Of a DNA stretch of 64,000 bases, positions 43,923-52,249 are shown piece by piece. The position numbers and the translations under genes were made by a program. Below the pieces are notes generated by a model that did no database searches, was not told the DNA's origin, and saw only the letters and a list, made by a program, of their open reading frames with translations. Source of the DNA: Paenibacillus borealis. Its GTDB lineage: Bacteria; Bacillota; Bacilli; Paenibacillales; Paenibacillaceae. The stretch is from NCBI RefSeq assembly GCF_000758665.1, contig NZ_CP009285.1:5022001-5086000 (forward strand), in the 5' to 3' direction. The number at the start of each line of letters is the position of its first letter. Position 1 is the first letter of the stretch.

Positions 43923-44621
43923 TTAATCCACTTGGTAACTAACAAATTGATACGGTAAAATACTTTTGATAACCTCAGAGTTACTGGAGTAGAGTGCTGT
44001 CATATACTTGTCGAAGGTTAACGTGTTGTCATTCGTCAAGAGAATAACTGTTGTGTCTCTCGAGGGACCTCCAAACTTCCCCTTCAACGTCAGTAAATAG
44101 GAGAACGGCTCTTGTTTCCGGCTCCCAGCGGCATCCTCAAATAAATAATACTTGCCACTCTGAAAGAATAGGTCGGAATAAGAAGAACTGCTGCCCCCTT
44201 CATTATCATAAAAACTGGCCAGCCGAACTCCCGTATTCAGCCCTTGCGCAGACGCTGCAACAAACTGGTCCCATACTGCCCCGCCTGCAACTACCTCTAA
44301 ATTGTGCTTAACCACATATCCGCGGGCTGCGGCATCCATCATTGTATAATCCTTAGGCAGTCCGGTAAACCCTGTATAGAAACCTCTCATGTCCAGCGTC
44401 AGGGCCGCTGCATTACCGGCAGTTTCACCCGCAGTATTATTTGTTGTATCATCTGTTTCTTTAACCGTTGCATCCCCCGCTGCATTAACCGCCGTAATAC
44501 CAGCAGTCACACCAGCAGCATTATTAACGGTATTCCCCTCATTCTTGCAGCCTGCCAACAAAACTGCAGCACACATAACCGCCAGCCCCCATGCCATCAT
44601 CCTAAGCTTCTTCATCCCCAT
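43923..44621 (-). CDS. DUF4362-like lipoprotein
   Basis: 232 residues. A lipoprotein signal (AAVLLAGCKN), a long Asn/Thr/Ala/Gly-rich linker (residues ~30-75) and a C-terminal domain with AAARGYVVKHNLEVV, WDQFVAA and VRLASFYDNEG, which resembles DUF4362. It is anchored on the outer face of the membrane. Its position directly before a BceRSAB-type module suggests a link to cell-envelope stress, but no function is established. Confidence 0.65.
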   Translation of the reverse strand: MGMKKLRMMAWGLAVMCAAVLLAGCKNEGNTVNNAAGVTAGITAVNAAGDATVKETDDTTNNTAGETAGNAAALTLDMRGFYTGFTGLPKDYTMMDAAARGYVVKHNLEVVAGGAVWDQFVAASAQGLNTGVRLASFYDNEGGSSSSYSDLFFQSGKYYLFEDAAGSRKQEPFSYLLTLKGKFGGPSRDTTVILLTNDNTLTFDKYMTALYSSNSEVIKSILPYQFVSYQVD

Positions 44622-44653
44622 TACTCCCCGCTGGAAATTGTAATTATTGGATA

Positions 44654-44681
44654 ATTATACTTCACATTGATGAATTGACAA
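44654..44681 (-). promoter_or_regulatory. Promoter of the DUF4362-like lipoprotein gene
   Basis: Minus strand TTGTCA (44676-44681), 16-nt spacer, TATAAT (44654-44659), 33 nt before the start codon. Confidence 0.7.
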
Positions 44682-44711
44682 AGGCTTGGGCAAGTCTTAG
44701 AATATTAAATA

Positions 44712-44730
44712 TATCTTGATAGTCAAGATA
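44712..44730. promoter_or_regulatory. MarR-like palindromic operator near the flavodoxin gene
   Basis: Perfect palindrome TATCTTGA-TAG-TCAAGATA, 41 nt before the flavodoxin start. The size, AT-rich arms and ATCTTGA half-site are typical of MarR-family binding sites. No MarR gene is in the window. Confidence 0.55.
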
Positions 44731-44771
44731 ATTGAATTCGAAGATATTTTTTCGACTGGGAGGGCTCATGA

Positions 44772-45203
44772 ATGGCATCACTAATTCTATACGCTACCAA
44801 ATCTGGAGCTTCAGAGCAATGCGCGTTCCTGCTGGCAGAATATATCCCCGGAAGCACGTTATGTAATTTGGAGTCAGAGAAGCCGGACATCGAGAAGTAT
44901 GAACGCATCATTCTGGGTGCCGGTGTACGCGATGGCAAGATCTATAAGCCGGTCCGCGATTTCATCAAAAAAAATAAACCCGCGCTGCTCGACAAGCAAA
45001 TGGGTTACTATATCTGCAATGAGAAGCCCAAGAAAACCGAAGAGATTATCACAGATAATATTCCGGAGGATCTGAGGCAGGCATCCGTTTGTATCGAGTC
45101 TTTTGGCGGGTATAAAGCCTATGCCGCTCCCGCTAAGGATGCGGATCAGCTCAAAGGTATTTTTGTCGAGAGAATCCGTACTTTTTCAGAACATTTCAAA
45201 TAA
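44772..45203 (+). CDS. Flavodoxin-domain protein
   Basis: 143 residues. The N-terminal strand and FMN phosphate loop (LYATKSGASEQCA) and the later ILGAGVRDGKIYKPV and GYYICNEKP segments fit the flavodoxin/HemG-like (Flavodoxin_5) family. It likely binds FMN and serves in electron transfer or protoporphyrinogen-type oxidation. GGGAGGG lies 7 nt upstream of the ATG. A MarR-like palindrome upstream suggests redox or quinone-responsive control. Confidence 0.82.
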   Translation: MASLILYATKSGASEQCAFLLAEYIPGSTLCNLESEKPDIEKYERIILGAGVRDGKIYKPVRDFIKKNKPALLDKQMGYYICNEKPKKTEEIITDNIPEDLRQASVCIESFGGYKAYAAPAKDADQLKGIFVERIRTFSEHFK

Positions 45204-45221
45204 ACCTGCCCTAGCCTTCAC

Positions 45222-46181
45222 TCATACCGTCTGCCGCTCAATCATGTTCAGATGAATCTCTTCATGGGCCCGGCCTCCGCCTACCGCCTGCAGAAAAGCC
45301 CTCCGGCCGATCTCCACCAGCGGAATCTCGAAGGTCGTGATATGCATCATCCGGGCAATCGGCTGATTATCGAAGCCAACAATGGCGAGCTGTCCCGGCA
45401 CATCAATCCCGTTCTCCCGGCAAAAGGCCAGAATTCCCGCCGCCACCTGATCACTTGTTACGAGTAGGGCAGTTGGAGGGTCGTCCATCTCCAGAATCCG
45501 CTGCATAATCCATTCCCCGTCTTCCAGCTGTACACAATCGTAGAACATATAATCATGGTTATAAGCTTCATTCCGGCTTCTATAGAAATCCCGGTAAGCC
45601 GCCTCCCTTAAATTGCTGTTGGGACTGGACTGCCTGGCCAGGCAATAGCCGATTTTGTGATGGCCTTTGCTCCTTAGATAGGTAAGCGCACGGGTGAAGC
45701 TCTGATAATGATCCATAAAAATAGAAGAAACCTGATGTCCCCTGCCGTCCTCCAGGACAATAATAGGACCGTACTGCGTATACTCCTCGACAGTCTCCCA
45801 GCTGCAGGTCCGCGAACAGATGATCAGCGCATCAATCTGCTTCAGCTTCAGCATCATCAGTGCATCCAGCTCCCGCTCCGCTTCATAGTTGGACTGAATA
45901 AGTACCAGCTTATAATTGTCCTTGATGGCCTCGTCTGCGATACCTTCCACGACCATCCCGAAATATGGCCTTGTAATATACGGAACAACTACCCCGATCA
46001 GATTCGTTCTGCCCTTGCTTAGATGTACTGCGTTTATATTCCGTTCATAATCGGCCGTTTCCATCGCCTGCAGAACTGCTTCCCGCTTCGCCATGCTTAC
46101 ATAAGGGTGACCGTTAAGAACACGGGATACCGTTGTAACCGATACTCCGGCCAGCTTCGCAATATCTTTGATATTCGCCAT
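45222..46181 (-). CDS. LacI/GalR-family transcriptional regulator
   Basis: 319 residues. An N-terminal LacI helix-turn-helix with hinge (ANIKDIAKLAGVSVTTVSRVLNG) and a periplasmic-binding-protein-like domain (VVPYITRPYFGMVVEGI; ALLVTSDQVAAGIL; VGFDNQPIARMM) for a sugar effector. No sugar genes lie next to it, so its regulon is probably elsewhere, apart from the divergent unknown gene. A palindrome with a central GGCG at 46287-46302 is a natural operator. Confidence 0.93.
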   Translation of the reverse strand: MANIKDIAKLAGVSVTTVSRVLNGHPYVSMAKREAVLQAMETADYERNINAVHLSKGRTNLIGVVVPYITRPYFGMVVEGIADEAIKDNYKLVLIQSNYEAERELDALMMLKLKQIDALIICSRTCSWETVEEYTQYGPIIVLEDGRGHQVSSIFMDHYQSFTRALTYLRSKGHHKIGYCLARQSSPNSNLREAAYRDFYRSRNEAYNHDYMFYDCVQLEDGEWIMQRILEMDDPPTALLVTSDQVAAGILAFCRENGIDVPGQLAIVGFDNQPIARMMHITTFEIPLVEIGRRAFLQAVGGGRAHEEIHLNMIERQTV

Positions 46182-46281
46182 AGTCCCACCTTCCCCCAGC
46201 GTATTATGTACAGTCTGTACTTCCTCTTAATTCTACCCCAAACCGCCGGAATCCGTTACATTCAGAACATAAATAAAGCAT

Positions 46282-46324
46282 TTGACATGAAAGGCGTTTC
46301 ATAGATTACAGTGGTTCTGTAATC
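46282..46324 (+). promoter_or_regulatory. LacI-type operator over a -35 box, followed by a hairpin
   Basis: TTGACA (46282-46287) is overlapped by the palindrome ATGAAA-GGCG-TTTCAT (46287-46302). Next comes a perfect inverted repeat GATTACAG-TGGTT-CTGTAATC (46304-46324). The -10 box would be the poor ATTACA. The region lies between divergent lacI-type and unknown genes and probably controls one or both. Confidence 0.6.
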
Positions 46325-46367
46325 AGGCGGAATCATGGTTAAGTAATGTAAAAGAGGTGAATGGAAC

Positions 46368-46865
46368 ATGTACAACGAGGAAGCAGGGGCCTGTATCATG
46401 AATCACCACAGGGAATTGTGGGGTACGTATGAGAATCTGGCCGGATGCATGGGTACGCAGCTGATCGAACACCCTTTTCCGCAGACGATGGAGTCTCTTG
46501 TCTCGCTTGAGCTGATGACCAAATTCCATACATCATTGCTGGCAGAACGCCTGCTGCTGAATTCTGGGTTCTTCCAAGAGGCTTATTGCATACTGCGCCT
46601 GATGCTCGAATATACGATTACCTTGAAATTCATTCTGCTCCTGCCTGAAGAAAGGGCTGTCTTATATATGGATGACGACGCCTCAGCTCCCCGGCCGCTT
46701 AATTTCGATATCGTGCTGATGGCAGATGAAACCAATATGCAGGAATGGCTGCCTGTCATCGAACATCCCCTTTCAGGCTATTCCTTCCCGTATGAAGCCG
46801 GGTATTTGCTGGCCAAATCCTGTGAGCTGACAGCCCTTATGCTGGAAACCGTCCGGAACAGATAA
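46368..46865 (+). CDS. Hypothetical protein
   Basis: 165 residues, mostly alpha-helical, acidic, no signal peptide. AAGAGGTG lies upstream of the ATG. Helical stretches such as AERLLLNSGFFQEAYCILRLMLEYTITLKFILLL recall small proteins that bind other proteins, but no family is recognised. It is divergent from the LacI regulator and preceded by the palindromes at 46287-46324. Confidence 0.6.
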   Translation: MYNEEAGACIMNHHRELWGTYENLAGCMGTQLIEHPFPQTMESLVSLELMTKFHTSLLAERLLLNSGFFQEAYCILRLMLEYTITLKFILLLPEERAVLYMDDDASAPRPLNFDIVLMADETNMQEWLPVIEHPLSGYSFPYEAGYLLAKSCELTALMLETVRNR

Positions 46866-46917
46866 GAGCCGGGCCAGCAGCTCAGGAGGCAATCCTGAAT
46901 ACTGCATAGCCCGGCTC
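46866..46917. terminator. Bidirectional terminator
   Basis: Stem GAGCCGGGC / GCCCGGCTC with an inner TCAGGA/TCCTGA hairpin, between the convergent hypothetical and isochorismatase-like genes. Confidence 0.75.
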
Positions 46918-46940
46918 ATAAAGTAAGCTGTAACTTGTGC

Positions 46941-47537
46941 TTAGTTCAAACCTGCTGCAATTTCTTCACTGGTCCGTACCCGGCCTATTCTCGGGAAGAT
47001 CGTTCCGCAGACATAATCATGCTCTTCCCTGGTGCTTGCTGTCATCGCGTCCTCTGCGAACACTTGCTGATAGCCGTGCTGATAGGCCTCCCTGGCTGTA
47101 GTATCTACGCCAATACTGGTGGAAATGCCGCAGAGTACGATGCTCTGGATGCCGCGGCGGCGCAGCTGCAGGTCAAGATCTGTACCAAAGAAGGCCCCCC
47201 ATTGCCGTTTCGTTATCGTATACGTATTCTTGAACTCAGCAATTTCCGGAACAATATGGTCCCAGCCTTCAGGATAATCGGCGGCTGCCGAAACGGAATC
47301 GGTCACAGGTCTGACCATGTCCCTGCCGTCCAGAGTAGATACCTTGACCAGTACTACAAATGCCCCTTTCTGCGTAAAAGCATCCACCAGCTTCACCGCA
47401 TTCCCTATTACCTGAGCAGCCGTATAAGGAGCAGCCTGACGGCCGCCTCCGGCGATGCCGTTCTGCAGGTCGATCACCACTAATGCCGTCCTGGCTGCTT
47501 CTAGGGTTAACGCTGCAGTTTCATGCAACTCTTCCAT
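46941..47537 (-). CDS. Isochorismatase-fold protein (YecD-like) lacking the catalytic Cys
   Basis: About 198 residues. The isochorismatase-like hydrolase fold is clear: [12 protein letters not shown] (Asp), [10 protein letters not shown], and [19 protein letters not shown]. In cysteine hydrolases of this family the position before VDTT is Cys; here it is Gly (codon GGC), as in isochorismatases such as EntB and in YecD. Hydrolysis by a Cys nucleophile is therefore unlikely. The ATG at 47537 has GAGGAG 8 nt upstream. It is the last gene of a likely operon with an MFS exporter. Confidence 0.85.
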   Translation of the reverse strand: MEELHETAALTLEAARTALVVIDLQNGIAGGGRQAAPYTAAQVIGNAVKLVDAFTQKGAFVVLVKVSTLDGRDMVRPVTDSVSAAADYPEGWDHIVPEIAEFKNTYTITKRQWGAFFGTDLDLQLRRRGIQSIVLCGISTSIGVDTTAREAYQHGYQQVFAEDAMTASTREEHDYVCGTIFPRIGRVRTSEEIAAGLN

Positions 47538-47564
47538 GTTCTCCACTCCTCTTATTGTGTGATT

Positions 47565-48773
47565 TTATTCTGCTGCTGCCAGACTGATTGCATTCAGCTT
47601 CCGGTAGACTTTGAAGTACACCAGGGCAGCATTAATCAGCAGCAAGCCGCTCGTAACTATAAATACATACCGCGTGCCGAATGCCGCAGCCACTTGTCCG
47701 CCCAGCACGGAACCGCCGAACACGCCCAGATAACCTGCCGACATATTGAGGCCGAACACTCTCCCGGTCAGCGCCGCAGGGGTGATCTTTTTGACCATGA
47801 TGGATACCGAAGGCACCAGTCCGCCGGCCGCCAGGCCCAGCAGGAAACGCAGCCCCATCAGCTCCCAGGGACTCCGGACAAAAGCCTGCGGGATAAAAAT
47901 CAGTCCGGCCGCAATCAGAGCGAATAGGATTACCTTATGTGCACCGATCCTGTCCGACAGCCTGCCGAGTCTTGGCGCAGCCATAATATTGGCCAGCCCG
48001 GAAGCCGAGAAGGTAAGTCCGGCGATCAGCGCCACATGACTGGCGGTCTGGGATAACTGGGTTACATAGACCGTCATGATCGGCTCTATCGAGTATAGGG
48101 CCACCGATAAGATGAAGAAGGTTACGAACAAGGTAAGCGTCAGGCTTTTCTGCGGGACGCTGCCCCATATTTCCTTCATCCGCAGCGTCTTGTTATTCTC
48201 ACGGGTGAACGATTCCTTCACGAAGGCCAGCGTCAGGGCAAAGGCAATCAGCATCAGGATGCCGGTCACAAAAAAAGTATTCTGCACACCCAGATTCTCG
48301 GCGATAAAGCCGCCGATGGTCGGTCCCAGCAGGGAACCGGCGATGTTCGCCGTAGACAAGGTGCCCAGCGCATACCCCGCATGTTCCCTGTCCGTCTGCG
48401 TGGCAATAAGTGTCGTACAGGCCGTGCCGTAACCAGTGACTGTCCCTTGCAGTAGACGCAACCCGATTAAGACATACACATGTTGCGCAAACCCCATACA
48501 GCCGATAATCAGCGCCATCCCGAGACTCGCCCGCAGCAGCATCGGCTTGCGCCCGACCTTGTCGGCAGCCATTCCCCAGACGGGTGAGAAGATAGCGGAT
48601 ATGATATAGGTGATGCCAAAGGCAAACCCGGACAGCCGTGCAACGGAGTCTGCATGATCCACTCCCAGCTGCTGAATATAGAGCGGCAGTACCGGCGCAA
48701 TCTGGCTCATTCCCACACCTGTCACGAACATGCCGAACCAGCATACGATCAGATTTCTTCTCCATACCGGCAT
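47565..48773 (-). CDS. MFS multidrug-type exporter
   Basis: About 402 residues with 12 transmembrane helices. The MFS motif A (GMAADKVGRKPML) after helix 2 and a second copy (PRLGRLSDRIGAHK) after helix 8 are visible, as is a motif C-like GSLLGPTIGGFIAE, which marks drug:proton antiporters. ATG 48773 has AAGGAAGG upstream; a longer frame to 48821 has no ribosome binding site. Probably co-transcribed with the isochorismatase-fold gene 27 nt downstream and regulated by the AraC protein upstream. Confidence 0.9.
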   Translation of the reverse strand: MPVWRRNLIVCWFGMFVTGVGMSQIAPVLPLYIQQLGVDHADSVARLSGFAFGITYIISAIFSPVWGMAADKVGRKPMLLRASLGMALIIGCMGFAQHVYVLIGLRLLQGTVTGYGTACTTLIATQTDREHAGYALGTLSTANIAGSLLGPTIGGFIAENLGVQNTFFVTGILMLIAFALTLAFVKESFTRENNKTLRMKEIWGSVPQKSLTLTLFVTFFILSVALYSIEPIMTVYVTQLSQTASHVALIAGLTFSASGLANIMAAPRLGRLSDRIGAHKVILFALIAAGLIFIPQAFVRSPWELMGLRFLLGLAAGGLVPSVSIMVKKITPAALTGRVFGLNMSAGYLGVFGGSVLGGQVAAAFGTRYVFIVTSGLLLINAALVYFKVYRKLNAISLAAAE

Positions 48774-48876
48774 GACAACAAGCCTTCCTTCTGTTATGAA
48801 TCCACTATTGTGTGCGCGCACTTCACAATAACATCCTCATATTATCAGCCGGAATGGCTCCATACCATGCATTATT

Positions 48877-49779
48877 TTAAACTTCATGGACATTTTTGCT
48901 GTTGAATTCAGAAGGGCTGATGCCTTCAATCCGTTTGAAAATCCGGCTGAAGTAGAATTCATCCGCGTACCCGAGCTCCCCGGCGATCTCTTTCACTTTT
49001 TTGCCGCTGCCTTCGAGAAGCAGCTCCTTGGCCTTGTCCATTTTGATTCTGCTGAAGAATTCTATAGGCGAATAGCCGGTAATCTCCTTGAACGCCCTGG
49101 ACAAATACGCAGGTGACAGCTGTACCAGACCGGCCAATTCCGGCAAGGTGACTCTTGTGCTGATATGCTCCTGCATATACCCGATGACCTTCTCAACCTT
49201 CAGGGAGGTGGAGAAATTCTGATTATGACGCTTGTGGTTCTGGTAAATCGCAATCAGGAGCTGCTGCAGTGCTGTCTTCGCGGTAAATTCATAACCCGGC
49301 AGCTTGGCATTCCAGCCTTCAACCAGTTTGCTGAAGATCTCTTCAATCTGATAATAATCCGTCAAGTCCTGTGCGGTGTGCAGCGGGAGCATCTCCGGCT
49401 CTTCCCCCAGAGTCCACCTTCCCTCCATCAGATTCACCTGCGCATAACTGAAATGTACAGCCAGGAAGCAGAGCGGGTCCTCAAGATCAAACTCCATCGA
49501 ATGAAATTCACCGGGCCGGATGTAGAACAGCATTCCTGCCTTGAACTGATGTTTCTTATGATCCACCATCACACTGCCTTGTCCCCCAATGACCAGGATC
49601 AGCTCATGATGATCGAGAGTACGGGCGATTCGGGTCGAATATTTCCGGGTATCCTTGAATCTCCTGAAGTTGCAGTAATGGATATGAAAAAAAAGATTGT
49701 TGATGTTCACGTTTCCCTCCGTATGTCCATACAAGATGTGTTGAAAGTAATGGTTACTCTCTGAGACAATTCGCTTCAC
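48877..49779 (-). CDS. AraC-family regulator with cupin sensor domain
   Basis: 300 residues. An N-terminal cupin-like AraC-binding domain (ELILVIGGQGSVMVDHKKHQF, FYIRPGEFHSMEF) and a C-terminal AraC helix-turn-helix pair (VTLPELAGLVQLSPAYLSRAFKEITG; KVKEIAGELGYADEFYFSRIFKRIEG). Likely senses a sugar or aromatic compound and activates the MFS/isochorismatase genes downstream on the same strand. Confidence 0.92.
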   Translation of the reverse strand: MKRIVSESNHYFQHILYGHTEGNVNINNLFFHIHYCNFRRFKDTRKYSTRIARTLDHHELILVIGGQGSVMVDHKKHQFKAGMLFYIRPGEFHSMEFDLEDPLCFLAVHFSYAQVNLMEGRWTLGEEPEMLPLHTAQDLTDYYQIEEIFSKLVEGWNAKLPGYEFTAKTALQQLLIAIYQNHKRHNQNFSTSLKVEKVIGYMQEHISTRVTLPELAGLVQLSPAYLSRAFKEITGYSPIEFFSRIKMDKAKELLLEGSGKKVKEIAGELGYADEFYFSRIFKRIEGISPSEFNSKNVHEV

Positions 49780-49823
49780 ACCTTATAATTCCTTTATTGA
49801 ACTCACCCTGCCAATATAGCAAA

Positions 49824-49859
49824 AAGCAGCGCCTCCCGCTCACAGGAGCTGCGCTGCTT
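49824..49859 (-). terminator. Terminator of the SDR gene
   Basis: Perfect stem AAGCAGCGC / GCGCTGCTT (inner CTCC/GGAG pairing), followed on the minus strand by TTTTGC. It lies 49 nt after the SDR stop. Confidence 0.82.
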
Positions 49860-49907
49860 GTATCATTTCCCCGCTGACCGGCTTCGACTGATTGTCACAG
49901 CGCAGCC

Positions 49908-50648
49908 TTACGGCAGGATCGTGGGTCTGATCACAATCTCATTCACACTGGTATCCTCAGGTTCATCAATCGCGTAAGCAATTGCTCTGGCAATACTGTA
50001 AGGAGATATAGCCATGCTGTTCATCTCGCCCGCCATTGCCCGGATTTCCGGACTGCTGATCGTGTGGGTCAGCTCTGTGTCCGTCATCCCCGGCGAGATA
50101 ATGGTCGAACGGATACGGGAAGAAGCTGATTCTTCCTGGCGCAATCCCTCGGAGATGGCGCGCACAGCATATTTGGTCGCACTGTAGACGGCAGATGAAG
50201 GGCTCACGCTATAACCCGCTACCGACGACAAGTTGATAATATGCCCTGACTGCTGCTCCCGCATGACCGGCAGGACCGCAGCGATGCCATACAGCACACC
50301 TTTGATATTGACATCAATCATCTGATCCCATTCCTGTACCTTCAGCTCCTGGAGCATGGATGCGGGCATTACCCCGGCGTTGTTCACCAGTACATCAATC
50401 CGCCCGTATTGCTGGAGGGCAAACCCTGCCAGCTTCTCCATCTCCTCCGCAGAAGTTACATCGGTCTGCAGATACACCGCATCGCCGCCTTCCTGGACAA
50501 TCTCTCTGGCGAGTACCTGCAGACGGTCTGTTCTTCTGGCTGCCAGGACTAGCTTTGCACCTTTCTGAGCCAGCAGCCGGGCTGCAGCTTCACCTATTCC
50601 GCTTGAAGCTCCTGTAATGATGATAACCTTGGATGATGTATTTTCCAC
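49908..50648 (-). CDS. Short-chain dehydrogenase/reductase
   Basis: 246 residues, classical SDR. TGASSGIGEAAA, NNAGVMP and YSATK motifs are intact, so NADP(H)-dependent oxidoreductase activity is expected; substrate unknown. A GTG start has GGAGAGG upstream. It is divergent from a TetR gene, and repeated half-sites in the shared region suggest repression by that regulator. Confidence 0.92.
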   Translation of the reverse strand: MENTSSKVIIITGASSGIGEAAARLLAQKGAKLVLAARRTDRLQVLAREIVQEGGDAVYLQTDVTSAEEMEKLAGFALQQYGRIDVLVNNAGVMPASMLQELKVQEWDQMIDVNIKGVLYGIAAVLPVMREQQSGHIINLSSVAGYSVSPSSAVYSATKYAVRAISEGLRQEESASSRIRSTIISPGMTDTELTHTISSPEIRAMAGEMNSMAISPYSIARAIAYAIDEPEDTSVNEIVIRPTILP

Positions 50649-50666
50649 TTGTGACCTCTCCTTTAT

Positions 50667-50731
50667 TCAACGTGTGTTGATTATCTTACTGGTGTTGATT
50701 ATTATTATATAGAGAAGGTCAGACAATTCAA
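50667..50731 (-). promoter_or_regulatory. SDR promoter with candidate TetR operator repeats
   Basis: Minus strand TTGAAT (50726-50731), 16-nt spacer, TATAAT (50704-50709). Around and downstream of the start site the sequence GTGTTGATTAT is repeated at 50674 and 50692 (18-bp step), and TCAAC-GTGT-GTTGA (50667-50680) is palindromic. These are likely binding sites for the divergent TetR protein. Confidence 0.65.
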
Positions 50732-50808
50732 TCGCTAATGTAAGCGGAAATGTCCCATATACAACAGGCGCAGGCCATATGTTCATTAACTGGAGGAGGC
50801 AAAGCATA

Positions 50809-51393
50809 ATGGGTACCGGAATCAAAACCGACAGACGGATTCTGAGAACAAGAGAAGCGATTAACAGAGCGTTCCTGGAGCTTTTTGCCGAGAAGGAACT
50901 GGAGCAAATCACGATAAACGATATCGCTGAGCGGGCGAATGTAAACCGGGGAACCGTCTATCTGCACTACACCGACAAATATGATCTGCTCAACAGATGC
51001 ATCGAGGATCACCTGGGCACAATGTTCCTGTCCTGTAATATGACAGGCTCTCCGGACGGCGATGCTGGTCTGATCAGCGAGATGAAGCCGATATTCCAGT
51101 ATTTCGAACAGAATTTCCTGTTCTTCTCTGCGATGCTTGCCAATCCGCGGACCACAATATTCCGCGAACGCCTGCTGGAGATCGTCTCGGCGAATGTAAT
51201 TCGTAAGCTGGAGATGGAGAAATCTGTCCCTGAAGGGATGGATGCGCAGCTGATTGCCCATTTCATGGCCTCCGCCTTCGTGGGCACCGTGGAGTGGTGG
51301 ATCCGGAACCGGATGCCGCATCCCCCCGAAGAGATGGCGCAGCAGGTACGAAGCTTATTTGAGGATAATACAATGTATAGCGGACATAAATAA
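50809..51393 (+). CDS. TetR-family transcriptional regulator
   Basis: About 194 residues. The N-terminal TetR helix-turn-helix (ITINDIAERANVNRGTVYLHYTDKYDLL) is followed by a TetR_C_7/DhaS-like C-terminal domain (FVGTVEWWIRNRMPHPPEEMAQQV). The ATG at 50809 has GGAGGAGG upstream; an earlier in-frame ATG is less likely. Probably represses the divergent SDR gene. Confidence 0.92.
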   Translation: MGTGIKTDRRILRTREAINRAFLELFAEKELEQITINDIAERANVNRGTVYLHYTDKYDLLNRCIEDHLGTMFLSCNMTGSPDGDAGLISEMKPIFQYFEQNFLFFSAMLANPRTTIFRERLLEIVSANVIRKLEMEKSVPEGMDAQLIAHFMASAFVGTVEWWIRNRMPHPPEEMAQQVRSLFEDNTMYSGHK

Positions 51394-51428
51394 TCCCGCA
51401 CCACTTCCACCAGGGAAAGATGCGGGAT
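51393..51428. terminator. Terminator between convergent TetR and HIT genes
   Basis: Perfect stem ATCCCGCA / TGCGGGAT with a 20-nt loop; a second GC-rich stem (AGCCGG/CCGGCT) follows at 51433-51457. Confidence 0.7.
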
Positions 51429-51476
51429 CCGCAGCCGGGGGAACAGGCCTCCGGCTTAACAACTATGTACGCTGAA

Positions 51477-51926
51477 TCAGATTAACTTATTCAGTTCGGT
51501 TAATAATGCCTGTTTCAGTTCTGCCAGTCTTTCCTCGCTTGGTCTGCAGCTGTCTGAGTACATCGTTTCTCTGGGCGTCCACCAGACGGGATGGGTCGGA
51601 TTCGGTTCCGTTAACTGTCTCGGGAAAATATGCCAGTGCATATGCGAGTCGCCGTTGCCCAGCAGCTCATAATTCAGCTTGTGCGGCTTGAATGCATGAT
51701 GCACCGCTTCTGCCACGAGGCTCATTTCAACCAGAAACTTCTGCTTATAACCGCCGTCTAACTCATGCAGCTCGCGCTTATGCTCCTTGCCCAGAAACAA
51801 GGTATAGCCTTCGAAATATTGATGGTCTCCAAGCACCACATACCCTGTTTCCAGCTCGGCTACAAAGTACTTATTCGTGCCTTCTTTAATCAAACGAATG
51901 CGGTTACAAATCAAACAATCTTCCAT
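51477..51926 (-). CDS. HIT-family nucleotide-binding protein
   Basis: 149 residues. The histidine triad reads HMHWHIFPR (around residue 95), and two N-terminal cysteines (CLICNRI) are typical of Fhit/HinT relatives. It should hydrolyse dinucleoside polyphosphates or AMP-linked compounds in the cytoplasm. No operon partner. Confidence 0.9.
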   Translation of the reverse strand: MEDCLICNRIRLIKEGTNKYFVAELETGYVVLGDHQYFEGYTLFLGKEHKRELHELDGGYKQKFLVEMSLVAEAVHHAFKPHKLNYELLGNGDSHMHWHIFPRQLTEPNPTHPVWWTPRETMYSDSCRPSEERLAELKQALLTELNKLI

Positions 51927-51997
51927 TTGTGAAACCTCCCATTAGACAAGTAACGTATTAATTAATAACTACTAACAGTGAATATACAGAGGAGCTG

Positions 51998-52234
51998 ATT
52001 ATCATCGGAACTTTTGCCGGAATCGTCATCTTAATATTCGGAATTGCCATCAACGCATTTGGCTTATATGTACGCAGAAATCCCACCTTCAGCTGGCGGA
52101 TGAGTGAAGGCTGGAAAACGAAGGGTGATGCCGAACCCAGCGACGCCTATATTAGCTCCATGCGCTTCTCCGGGGCCGTAACTTTATGGATCGGATCCTT
52201 CGTTATGATAATGGGAATATTGAACCTGCTGTAA
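51998..52234 (+). CDS. Small membrane protein (DUF6199-like) with non-canonical start
   Basis: 77-78 residues not starting with ATG, GTG or TTG. The frame is open from 51962 to the TAA at 52232. AGAGGAG (51988-51994) lies 3-6 nt before ATT (51998) and ATC (52001), so one of these is the probable start. Two transmembrane helices flank a loop with WRMSEGWKTKGDAEPSDAY, the pattern I associate with DUF6199 proteins of Bacillales. Function unknown. It is the only gene in the gap between the HIT gene and 52250. Confidence 0.72.
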   Translation: MIIGTFAGIVILIFGIAINAFGLYVRRNPTFSWRMSEGWKTKGDAEPSDAYISSMRFSGAVTLWIGSFVMIMGILNLL

Positions 52235-52249
52235 AATTTGCCGTGCAGC

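Noticed and set aside
46287-46302. Calling the LacI-type palindrome a cre site
   Set aside because: The centre is GGCG with even spacing, which misses the CG core position of cre; the adjacent LacI gene is the simpler explanation.
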